Source of the DNA: RSA11 sp965652565
Lineage (GTDB): Bacteria > Actinomycetota > Thermoleophilia > Solirubrobacterales > 70-9
Length of the DNA stretch: 31,684 nt
Reading direction: 5' to 3'
Assembly: GCA_965652565.1 (NCBI GenBank)
Contig: CBFGWL010000028.1
Span: 1-31,684, forward strand
The translations under genes and the position numbers were made by a program. Under the pieces are notes generated by a model. That model made no database searches. It saw only the letters and a program-made list of their open reading frames with translations, and was not told the DNA's origin. Below are positions 1 to 6,669 of the stretch, in pieces (within the stretch, counting starts at the first letter, position 1; each line of letters opens with the position of its first letter).

Positions 1-884
1 TGAGCCTGCTGCTGCGCTTGCTGGCGCTGTTGGGCCTGCTGTTGCGCCGCCTGCTGCTGGGCGGCGGCTTCGGCCTGCGCCTTCGCCGCCTCCTCGGCCT
101 CGCGACGCGCGCGCTCCTCTTCCTCGCGGCGGCGGCGCTCCTCTTCCTCGCGGCGGCGCCGCTCTTCCTCCTCGGCGCGGCGCTTCGCCTCAGCCTCGCG
201 CCAGGCGGTGGCGGACTGCTCGACGGCCTCGCCGATCGTGGAGATCACCAGCGAGCACGAGCGGATCGCGTCGTCGTTGCCGGGCACCGGGAAATCGACC
301 GGCACCGGATCGACGTTGGTGTCGACGAGCCCGATGATCGGGATCCGCAGGCGCTTGGCCTCCGCGACCGCGATCGCCTCGGTCTTCAGGTCCACGATGA
401 AGACGGCGTCCGGCAGGCGCTTCATGTCGCGCACGCCGCCGAGGTTGTACTCGAGCTTCTCGAGCTCAGCCTCGCGCGCCATGCGCTCCTTCGTGGGCAG
501 CAGGTCGAGCTGACCCTCGTCGGCCAGGCTGCGCAGCTCGTGCAGGCGGTCGATGCGCTGCGACATCGTGTGGAAGTTCGTGAGCAGCCCGCCCAGCCAG
601 CGCTGGTTTACGTACGGCATACCGCAGCGGTCCGCCCACTCCTTGATGGAGTCACGGGCCTGCTTCTTCGTGCCGACGAAGAGGATCGTCCCGCCGCGGC
701 CGGCCACCTCGGCGGCGAAGCGCCGGGCCTCCGCGAGCAGGTGCTCGGTCTGCAGAAGGTCGATGATGTGGATCCCGTCGTGCTCGCCGTAGATGTACGG
801 GCGCATGCGCGGGTTCCAGCGCCGCGTCTGGTGGCCGAAGTGAAGGCCAGCCTGAAGCAGCTCCCTGATTCCGGGCTCTGGCAT
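1..884 (-). CDS. rpsB: 30S ribosomal protein S2, C-terminus cut by window edge
   Basis: S2 is a small-subunit ribosomal protein that joins late in 30S assembly and helps seat S1-type functions near the mRNA exit. The reading frame starts at ATG 884 (MPEPGIRELLQAGLHFGHQT), followed by the S2 signature RRWNPRMRPYIYGEHDGIHI. GAAAGGGA lies about 7 bases upstream as a plausible ribosome site. The conserved core ends near residue 225 (AIRSCSLVISTIGEAVEQ). After it comes a low-complexity tail, first Glu/Arg-rich (EEERRRREEEERRRREEEE) and then Ala/Gln-rich, which still has no stop at base 1. About 294 codons are visible, while a typical S2 core is about 230-250. Downstream (off the left edge) one expects tsf. 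Identity is certain; the tail length is unknown. Confidence 0.96.
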   Translation of the reverse strand, partial: MPEPGIRELLQAGLHFGHQTRRWNPRMRPYIYGEHDGIHIIDLLQTEHLLAEARRFAAEVAGRGGTILFVGTKKQARDSIKEWADRCGMPYVNQRWLGGLLTNFHTMSQRIDRLHELRSLADEGQLDLLPTKERMAREAELEKLEYNLGGVRDMKRLPDAVFIVDLKTEAIAVAEAKRLRIPIIGLVDTNVDPVPVDFPVPGNDDAIRSCSLVISTIGEAVEQSATAWREAEAKRRAEEEERRRREEEERRRREEEERARREAEEAAKAQAEAAAQQQAAQQQAQQRQQAQQQA

Positions 885-1043
885 TCGAGTTTCCCTTTCG
901 GTTGCGTTTACGGGGCCCGCCGCCGCCTTCGGGACCCGACTCCCGGCGCCGGATGGCGCCATCGTCGGGCAGGGCCCTGGGCTATGTGCGACGGGGTCGT
1001 GGTTTGCCTTGCGAGGTGGCGATTTTAGTGGGCCGCGCCCGCC
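885..1043 (-). promoter_or_regulatory. rpsB leader region with a GC hairpin
   Basis: These 159 bases separate the pseudouridine synthase stop from rpsB and hold no gene. GGCGCC at 945-950 and again at 955-960 are self-complementary and separated by GGAT, so they can form a 6-bp stem with a 4-base loop about 60 bases before the rpsB start. S2 leaders are autoregulatory RNA elements in many bacteria (general knowledge), so this could be one; I did not recognise the conserved S2-leader core. No convincing -35/-10 pair was seen. Confidence 0.35.
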
Positions 1044-1760
1044 TCACGGCCGACGGGCGTCTCCGAGGCCCCCGCGGGCGCGCTCCAGGGCCGCCCGCAG
1101 GTCCTCGGGAAGCTCTGAGGAGAACTCGAGCGCAGCGCCGGTGCCCGGGTGGTCGAACGCCAGTCGCGCGGCGTGCAGGAACTGGCGTCCCAGGCCGTGC
1201 CGCCCCGCCCCGCCGTAACGCGGGTCGCCCGCCACCGGGTGCCCGATCGCCTCGAAATGGGCGCGGATCTGGTGCGTGCGGCCGGTCTCGAGGCGGGCCC
1301 GGACCAGCGTGTCCTGCGGCAGCGCTTCGATCACCTCGAAGTGCGTGCGCGCCACGCGCCGGCCTCGGCCGCCTACGGCACGCCGTTCGGGCGCGCGGAA
1401 ATCCCGCCCCAGGGGTGCGTCGATCGTGCCCGAGCGCGCCCGAGGGCGGCCCTTGATCAGCGCGATGTACTCGCGCTGCACCCGCCGCTCCTTGATCGCT
1501 GCGGCCAGCGCCGTGTGGGCCTCCGGAGTGCGGGCCACGACCATCAGGCCGGAGGTGTCGCGGTCGAGGCGGTGGACGATCCCCGGGCGCGCCGGATCGT
1601 CCCCGCCGGCGAGCAACGGCCCGAGAATCTCGACGAGCGTCGTGCCGCGATGACCGGGCGCCTCGTGCACCACGAGGCCCGCCGGTTTGTCGACGACCGC
1701 AAGCCACTCGTCGGCGTGCACGATGCGCACGCCGCCCTCGAGTTCGCGCTCAGTCCCCAT
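1044..1760 (-). CDS. RluA-family 23S rRNA/tRNA pseudouridine synthase without S4 domain
   Basis: This enzyme isomerises specific uridines in structured RNA to pseudouridine. The hallmark GIVHRLDRDTSG has its catalytic Asp at residue 66. LETGRTHQIRAHFEAIGHPV and GDPRYGG, both typical of RluA/RluD enzymes, follow. The start at ATG 1760 (MGTEREL) gives 238 aa and overlaps the lspA end by 11 bases. The frame stays open upstream to 2105, but that stretch lies over conserved lspA residues and gives an arginine-rich nonsense sequence, so I reject it. With this start there is no N-terminal S4 RNA-binding domain, as in RluA rather than RluD. The position next to lspA is a common Gram-positive arrangement, where the gene is often called rluD or ylyB. 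The target nucleotide cannot be read from sequence. Confidence 0.92.
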   Translation of the reverse strand: MGTERELEGGVRIVHADEWLAVVDKPAGLVVHEAPGHRGTTLVEILGPLLAGGDDPARPGIVHRLDRDTSGLMVVARTPEAHTALAAAIKERRVQREYIALIKGRPRARSGTIDAPLGRDFRAPERRAVGGRGRRVARTHFEVIEALPQDTLVRARLETGRTHQIRAHFEAIGHPVAGDPRYGGAGRHGLGRQFLHAARLAFDHPGTGAALEFSSELPEDLRAALERARGGLGDARRP

Positions 1761-2274
1761 GTGGGTCGCCCGGCGGTGGCGAGGCAACGGGCTCGGCGTT
1801 CTCGCTCGGATCGCGGGCCGCGCTGCTGACCGCAGCGAGAACCAGCACCGCCGCGCCGAGCGTGATGAACACGTCCGCCAGGTTGAACGAGGGCCACGCA
1901 GGGAGGTCGATGAAGTCGACCACCGCGTCGCGGCGCACCCGATCCGCGAGATTCCCCAGCGCACCGCCGACGAGCATCCCGACCGCGATCCATGCCCACG
2001 GCCGCCTCGGAGCGAACGCGAACCAGGCGAGCACGGCCGCGAGCGCGACCAGGGTGATCGCGATGACGACGCCCTTGCTGCCGTCGCCCAGAAAGCCGAA
2101 CGCAACGCCGCGGTTCAGCACGTGGACCAGATCCACGAACGGCAGGATCTCGACGCGCTCGCCGCGATCGATCCCGGCGACGGCGGCCGCCTTCGAGGCC
2201 TGATCGAGGACGATCACGATCGTCGCGACCGCGAGCATCCCGCCCCAAGCCGCTGCGCGCGTGGAGGGCCTCAC
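1750..2274 (-). CDS. lspA: Lipoprotein signal peptidase (signal peptidase II)
   Basis: LspA is an integral membrane aspartyl protease that removes the signal peptide from lipidated prolipoproteins. The 174-aa length is normal. Four hydrophobic segments are visible (about 12-32, 66-88, 93-110 and 128-150). The catalytic Asp pair is present: GNLADR gives Asp111 and FNLADV gives Asp134. VVDFIDL is the conserved stretch between them. NRGVAFGF near residue 54 matches the family NxGxAFG motif. The start is GTG 2274, whose GTGA overlaps the yggT stop by 4 bases, indicating translational coupling. Confidence 0.95.
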   Translation of the reverse strand: MRPSTRAAAWGGMLAVATIVIVLDQASKAAAVAGIDRGERVEILPFVDLVHVLNRGVAFGFLGDGSKGVVIAITLVALAAVLAWFAFAPRRPWAWIAVGMLVGGALGNLADRVRRDAVVDFIDLPAWPSFNLADVFITLGAAVLVLAAVSSAARDPSENAEPVASPPPGDPHGD

Positions 2275-2585
2275 CCGCCGATCAAGCCGACGACGACCGA
2301 TTGCACCAGCACGAGGACGATGATCCCGATGATCGGGCTCAGATCGAGGCCCATGCCGCCGAGGTTCAGCGTCGGCAGCAGCCGGCGGAAGATGTTCAGG
2401 TACGGGTCGACGGTCTCCTGGATGAAACCGGTCACCGCGCGCAGCACCCGGTTGTAGGGCAGCGGCCGGAACGCCTGCACCCAGGAGAGCACGATGCGGC
2501 TGATGATCAGGACGAAGTAGACGGTGAAGAGCGCGTTGACGTAGTCGGCGATGTCGCCGCGGCTCAAGGCGACCAGCACGCTCAA
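2271..2585 (-). CDS. YggT family membrane protein
   Basis: This is a 104-aa protein with two hydrophobic segments (about 15-36 and 80-103) flanking an amphipathic loop. The loop includes the YggT signature region ILSWVQAFRPLPYNRVLRAV, followed by FIQETVDPYLNIFRRLLP. YggT proteins sit near sepF and lspA in many Gram-positive genomes and have been linked to envelope or osmotic functions and to division, but the molecular role is not established. It overlaps the proC end by 4 bases and the lspA start by 4 bases, so it sits within a tight operon. Confidence 0.9.
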   Translation of the reverse strand: MSVLVALSRGDIADYVNALFTVYFVLIISRIVLSWVQAFRPLPYNRVLRAVTGFIQETVDPYLNIFRRLLPTLNLGGMGLDLSPIIGIIVLVLVQSVVVGLIGG

Positions 2586-3349
2586 CGGAACCGCTCCAGC
2601 GACGCCTGCACAGCTGCGGTGATCGCGTCCTCCACCCCGTGCTCGGCGAGCGCGTTCAGGCCGGCCTCCGTGGCGCCGCCGGGCGGCGCGACGGCCCGGC
2701 GCACGGCCTCGGGGTCGCGAACCTCGAGCAGCGCGGCCGTGCCCGCGAAGGTCTCGCGCACGACGCGCGCGGACAATTCGGGATCAAGCCCCTCCGCGAC
2801 CCCCGCGCGGGCGAGCGCCTCCGCGAAGAGGGCTACGTAGGCGGGCGCGCACGACATCACGGCCATGGCCGCGTCGATGCGCTCCTCGGGCAGCTCCACC
2901 GCTTCCCCGAGCGCGTCGAGCCAGCCGACGAGCGTTGCCCGCAGGTCGCCCTCCAAGCCGGCGCCCGCCGTCCAACAGAGCACGCCGCGGCGCACCTCGA
3001 CGGGCTGGTTGGGCATCACCCGCAACGCGGGTACGCCGGGGAACGCGCCATTGATGCGGGCGAGCGGCGTCGCCGCCATCACCGAGAGGATCGCCGGGGC
3101 GCGGCCGCCGAGTTCGCCCGCCACGTCTTCGAGGGCGGCGGGCTTCACGGCCAGCAGCAGGACGTCGGCCTCGTCGCGCAGCGTCGCGAGGTCGGGACGG
3201 GTCTCCCCGCCCACCGCGTCCGCCAGCGCCCGCGCCCTGGATGCATCCAGGTCGCAGAACAGCATGCGGTCGGGGCGCCGGTCGGCGCCGGCCCACCCCT
3301 TGGCCATGGCCGCAGCCATGTTCCCCGCGCCTGCGAACCCGATGATCAC
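2582..3349 (-). CDS. proC: Pyrroline-5-carboxylate reductase
   Basis: ProC makes proline from 1-pyrroline-5-carboxylate using NAD(P)H, the last step of proline synthesis, in the cytosol. The N-terminus MIIGFAGAGNMAAAMAKG is the Rossmann nucleotide-binding loop. LLAVKPAALEDV is the family VKP motif. The C-terminal dimerisation domain carries APPGGATEAGLNAL, matching the proline-binding SPGGTT signature with a small change. The 255-aa length is slightly below the usual 260-275. The gene lies between sepF and yggT with a 4-base overlap to yggT; a proC in this spot is common in actinobacterial sepF clusters. Confidence 0.95.
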   Translation of the reverse strand: MIIGFAGAGNMAAAMAKGWAGADRRPDRMLFCDLDASRARALADAVGGETRPDLATLRDEADVLLLAVKPAALEDVAGELGGRAPAILSVMAATPLARINGAFPGVPALRVMPNQPVEVRRGVLCWTAGAGLEGDLRATLVGWLDALGEAVELPEERIDAAMAVMSCAPAYVALFAEALARAGVAEGLDPELSARVVRETFAGTAALLEVRDPEAVRRAVAPPGGATEAGLNALAEHGVEDAITAAVQASLERFR

Positions 3350-3382
3350 GCGCTGCAGACTAGTGGGCCGCGCGGGGGCGGG

Positions 3383-3937
3383 TCAGGACTGGTTGAAGAA
3401 CCCCTTCTCGACCAGCTGCGCGGTCTGCTCCGCCGAGACCTCGACGTTGCGCGGGGTCAGCATGAAGGTCTTCTCCGCGACCTTCTGCATGCCGCCGTCG
3501 AGCGCGTAGGTGAGCCCGGATGCGAAGTCGATCAGGCGCTTCGCGAGCTCCGCGTCGGTGGTCTGCAGGTTGAGGATCACCGGCACGTCGCGCTTGAAGC
3601 GATCGGCGACCTCCTGGGCATCGTTGAAGCTTGTGGGGTTGACCAGGTGCACGCGAACGTCCGCGCCTCCTCCGCCGCCGGCGACGGGACGCAGGTTTCG
3701 CCGGCGCGGCGGCTCATCGTCGGCGAAGATGTCGTCGATCTCGTCCTGGCTGCGGCGACGATCGCCGAGCCGGGAGACGGTGGCGGAACGCGGGGCGGGC
3801 GCCTCGTACTGCGACGAGCGCTCGGTGGTCGCATAGCTGCCCGTCTCGGGCTCGTACAGATCGGGCTCGTGGTAGTCCGGGTCCTCAGCGAGGCCGAAGT
3901 ACACGAGTGCCCGGTGCCATGTGTCTCTCAGGGCCAT
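3383..3937 (-). CDS. sepF: Cell division protein SepF
   Basis: SepF links FtsZ to the membrane and bundles FtsZ protofilaments; in actinobacteria it is the main FtsZ membrane anchor. The start at ATG 3937 (MALRDTWHRALVYFGLAE) gives 184 aa with a short amphipathic N-terminal helix, as expected for membrane binding. Residues about 25-90 form an acidic, Arg-containing disordered linker. The FtsZ-binding DUF552 fold follows from about residue 92 (VRVHLVNPTSFNDAQEVADR, LTYALDGGMQKVAEKTFML). An upstream in-frame extension to 4117 runs over yggS and was rejected. Neighbours yggS and yggT are the classic sepF context. Confidence 0.95.
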   Translation of the reverse strand: MALRDTWHRALVYFGLAEDPDYHEPDLYEPETGSYATTERSSQYEAPAPRSATVSRLGDRRRSQDEIDDIFADDEPPRRRNLRPVAGGGGGADVRVHLVNPTSFNDAQEVADRFKRDVPVILNLQTTDAELAKRLIDFASGLTYALDGGMQKVAEKTFMLTPRNVEVSAEQTAQLVEKGFFNQS

Positions 3938-3982
3938 CTCAGATGCCGAAGTTCGCTGCTCTGGGCGGTTTTCCTTTACCCG

Positions 3983-3988
3983 ATTATG
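3983..3988 (-). promoter_or_regulatory. Candidate -10 element (CATAAT) upstream of sepF
   Basis: In the 64-base gap between yggS and sepF the minus strand reads TCGCATAATCGGG, a good match to a sigma-70-type -10 box in otherwise GC-rich DNA, about 46 bases before the sepF start. No matching -35 was found at 16-18 bases, so this is a weak call. It would give sepF-proC-yggT-lspA their own promoter. Confidence 0.3.
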
Positions 3989-4001
3989 CGAGAACGAGCG
4001 C

Positions 4002-4640
4002 TTACCGGCGCAGGACGGCCGAGCCGAGCCGGATGATCGTGGCGCCCTCCTCGACCGCAACGGGCCAATCCTGGCTCGTTCCCATGGACAGCCGCTCCAG
4101 TCCGTGCTCCGCCGCAAGCTCGGCCAGGCGAGCGAAATAGGGCCGCGAGCTCTCCGGATCGGTGGTGAACGGCGGCATCGTCATGAGGCCCGCGACCCGG
4201 ACCGGGCAGCGGGCGATGAAGTCGCCGAGCTCCTGCGGGCCCACGCCGGCCTTGCTCTCCTCCCCGGACACGTTCACCTGCACGAGCACCTCTGTGTCCG
4301 GGTCGGCGTGCCGCTCGAGTTGCGCGAGCGCCGAATCGGTGCAAACCGAGTGGATGAGCCGCGCCCGCGGCAGGATCGCGCGTACCTTGCGGCTCTGCAG
4401 CGTGCCGATGAAGTCGAACGTGAAGTCGTCGCCCCAGCGCTCGGCCTTCGCCTCGAGGTCCTGCTGGCGGTTCTCACCGACGAGGGTGACCCCCGCCTCG
4501 GCGAGCGCGCCGAACTCGTCGATCGGCACGTACTTCGTGGCGATCAGGATCTCGACGTCTTCGCCGGCGCGCTCGCGCACCCGCTCGAGATTGCTGCGCA
4601 CGACCGCCGGGTCGATATCGGTGATCAGCTCAGGCGCCAT
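4002..4640 (-). CDS. YggS family pyridoxal 5'-phosphate homeostasis protein
   Basis: This is a single-domain alanine-racemase-fold protein that binds PLP and buffers the free PLP pool; no catalysis is known for the family. The PLP lysine is Lys36 in LIATKYVP. GENRQQDLEAK, FDFIGTLQSRKV, VNVSGEESKAG, GLMTMPPF and SMGTSQDWPVAVEEGATIIR are all family landmarks. The 212-aa length is slightly short of the usual 220-235. ATG 4640 overlaps the end of pgeF by 16 bases. It lies upstream of sepF as in most Gram-positives. Confidence 0.94.
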   Translation of the reverse strand: MAPELITDIDPAVVRSNLERVRERAGEDVEILIATKYVPIDEFGALAEAGVTLVGENRQQDLEAKAERWGDDFTFDFIGTLQSRKVRAILPRARLIHSVCTDSALAQLERHADPDTEVLVQVNVSGEESKAGVGPQELGDFIARCPVRVAGLMTMPPFTTDPESSRPYFARLAELAAEHGLERLSMGTSQDWPVAVEEGATIIRLGSAVLRR

Positions 4641-5362
4641 ACCACTCCAGCTTGACGACCCGTGATCCCTTCATCACGACGATGGGAGAAGAAGAGCTCG
4701 GGGTTGCAGCTCGTGCACTCCTCGGCACGCTCACACTCCCCCACGCCCGCCGCCGCCAGCTGACGCGCGGCGATCTCGGGCAGATCCAGGTTGCGGCCCA
4801 CGAAGACATCATCGCCCTCCTCCGCGAACACGTCGCGCACCTCGTCGCCCACCTCGTAGCAACACGGACCGATTCCCGGGCCGATCGCTGCCGCGACCGC
4901 CTGCACGGCGCGGGCCCCCTTCTCGATCAGGCCCGCCGCGAGGCCCCGCCAGCCGCAGTGCAGCATCGCCACGCCGCCCGGCCCGGCCAACGCGACCGGC
5001 AGGCAGTCGGCGACGATCACCATCGGCGCGAGGCCGGGCTCCGCGGTCGCGTGCGCGTCCACCTCGGGAGCGCCCACCGGGTTCAGGTAGGGATCGTCGG
5101 GCTGCACACCCTCGTGCCAGGCGAGCTCGCCACCGTGCACCTGGCGGCCGACGAGGAGCTCGTCGGTGACCAGCCCAAGCGCCTTGGCGAGGAGCTCGCG
5201 GTTGATCCGCACGTGAACGGGATCGTCGTCGGTCAGCCAGCCCAGGTTGAGACTCTCGTACGGCCCCTCGCTGATGCCGCCGAGACGGGTCGAGAACGCC
5301 GCCCGCGCTCCGGGCAGCTCCGCCTCCAGCCAGCGCACACCCTGGTGCTCGCGCCAACGCAT
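4625..5362 (-). CDS. pgeF: PgeF/YfiH family (peptidoglycan editing factor / purine nucleoside phosphorylase, multicopper-type fold)
   Basis: This belongs to the YfiH/LACC1 family, whose members act on purine nucleosides and in E. coli prevent misincorporation of L-Ser into peptidoglycan. The start is ATG 5362 (MRWREHQGVRWLEAEL), giving 245 aa. Metal and active-site residues are present: GRQVHGG (His), IVADCLPVAL (Cys) and LHCGWRGLAAG (His), plus GIGPCCYEVG. CTSCNPELFFSHRRDEGITG is the family C-terminal signature. An open frame upstream to 5731 overlaps the neighbouring gene and is discarded. The gap to the upstream nucleotidyltransferase is only 13 bases. Confidence 0.93.
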   Translation of the reverse strand: MRWREHQGVRWLEAELPGARAAFSTRLGGISEGPYESLNLGWLTDDDPVHVRINRELLAKALGLVTDELLVGRQVHGGELAWHEGVQPDDPYLNPVGAPEVDAHATAEPGLAPMVIVADCLPVALAGPGGVAMLHCGWRGLAAGLIEKGARAVQAVAAAIGPGIGPCCYEVGDEVRDVFAEEGDDVFVGRNLDLPEIAARQLAAAGVGECERAEECTSCNPELFFSHRRDEGITGRQAGVVWRLS

Positions 5363-5375
5363 CGCGCCCCCCAGG

Positions 5376-6530
5376 CTACGAGCCCGCGGCGGCGAGCGCC
5401 ACGGCGAGCTCGGCCTCGCGTCCCCGCACCCCCTCGTCGAGCTTCGCGTCCAGCGCCGCCGCCAGGCCCCTGCCGATCGCGGGCCCCTCGGGAACGCCCG
5501 CGGCCAGCAGATCAGCTCCGGTGATCTCGAGGCGCACGTCGCGCCACTCCCGCACGTAGGGGTCAAGCCACTCGGCGCCGTTGGCGCGCGCGAGCACCAG
5601 CTCGACGGGATCGCGTCCGCGCGCCAGGCGGGCGGCCTCCGAGGGCCGCTCGGGCCGCGCCGCCGCAAGCTCCTTCGCGCCCTCCACGCGCTCGGGGTCC
5701 CCCAGGGCGCCCGCCAGGACCACCTCGACACGGTGATCGAGATCCTCCCAGCCGTCCAGGTTGAGCACCGCGAGCGCGGCGCGGGCGCGCTCGGGCCCGC
5801 CGCGCTCGATCCCGGCGAGCTCCCAGTCGGCGAGCAGCTCCAGCGCCGCGATCGCCCGCTCCTCGGCCGCGATCAGGCGCAGCTCGGCCTCGACCCGGTC
5901 GGCGCTCACTGCGCTCAGATCGGCGGCGCGGACCAGGCGCTCGGTCTCGGGCTCGAGGCCGGCTCCCAGGCGGGCCGCGTAACGGGCGGCGCGCAGCGCG
6001 CGCGTGGGGTCGTCGCGCAGGGAGCCCGGGTGCAGGACCCGCAGCACGCCCGCGCTCAGGTCACGGGCGCCTCCGTACGGATCCAGCAGGCGCCGCTCGC
6101 CGGTGAGCGGGAACGCCATCGCGTTCACGGTGAAGTCCCGGCGCGCCAGATCGGCGGCGATGTCGGCCGGCTCCACCTCGGGCAGCGCCCCGGGCTCGGG
6201 GTAGCGCTCGCGGCGCGTCATCGCCAAGTCGATGCGGGCGCCGGCAACCTCGACCGTCGCGGTGCCGAAGCGCTCGTGGGCGCGCACGAGAGTGCCCGCG
6301 CGCCGCGCGAGGGCGATCGCGTCGCCCTCCACCGCGACGTCCACGTCCACGTCGGCGCCGGACAGGCCGCGCAGCACGTCGCGCAGGGCACCACCCACCA
6401 GGTAGGCGGGCTCGCCGGCGAGCGCCGCCCGCACCTCGGCGATCCCCGGCAGGGCGTCGACGCGGGCGGCCAGCTCTCGGGCGTCGGGAATCTCGACGGC
6501 AGCGGGCATCGGCCTTGGATCCTTGATCAT
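5376..6530 (-). CDS. CCA tRNA nucleotidyltransferase / poly(A) polymerase family protein
   Basis: Class II nucleotidyltransferase that adds CCA (or A/CC) to tRNA 3' ends, or poly(A) tails to RNA. YLVGGALRDVLRG (residues 43-55) is the nucleotide-binding loop. Catalytic acids lie in GADVDVDVAVEGD (Asp60, 62, 64), and RRDFTVNAMAF (130-140) and DPTRALRAARYAARLG follow. The 384 aa include no recognisable HD phosphohydrolase domain at the C-terminus. Two starts are possible, ATG 6530 (MIKDPRP) and ATG 6509 (MPAAVEI); an AAGG lies about 5 bases before the second. It is divergent from the beta-propeller gene and heads the minus-strand run to rpsB. CCA-adding versus poly(A) activity cannot be told from sequence. 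Confidence 0.88.
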   Translation of the reverse strand: MIKDPRPMPAAVEIPDARELAARVDALPGIAEVRAALAGEPAYLVGGALRDVLRGLSGADVDVDVAVEGDAIALARRAGTLVRAHERFGTATVEVAGARIDLAMTRRERYPEPGALPEVEPADIAADLARRDFTVNAMAFPLTGERRLLDPYGGARDLSAGVLRVLHPGSLRDDPTRALRAARYAARLGAGLEPETERLVRAADLSAVSADRVEAELRLIAAEERAIAALELLADWELAGIERGGPERARAALAVLNLDGWEDLDHRVEVVLAGALGDPERVEGAKELAAARPERPSEAARLARGRDPVELVLARANGAEWLDPYVREWRDVRLEITGADLLAAGVPEGPAIGRGLAAALDAKLDEGVRGREAELAVALAAAGS

Positions 6531-6669
6531 CCCTTGAAATGACCTGAAGGGCGTTCCTTACCATGGGAACCCCATCGTTGGCAGGCTCGTACAGACGTGG
6601 CGCTCCTGGAGCGTTCGCCGGCGGACCGTAGTCACGATCAGTTCGCTGATCGTCGCGGTCGGCCTTGGC

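Noticed and set aside
1761..2105. N-terminal extension of the pseudouridine synthase that might supply an S4 domain
   Set aside because: It lies over the catalytic part of lspA and gives Arg/Ser-rich sequence with no S4 motif.
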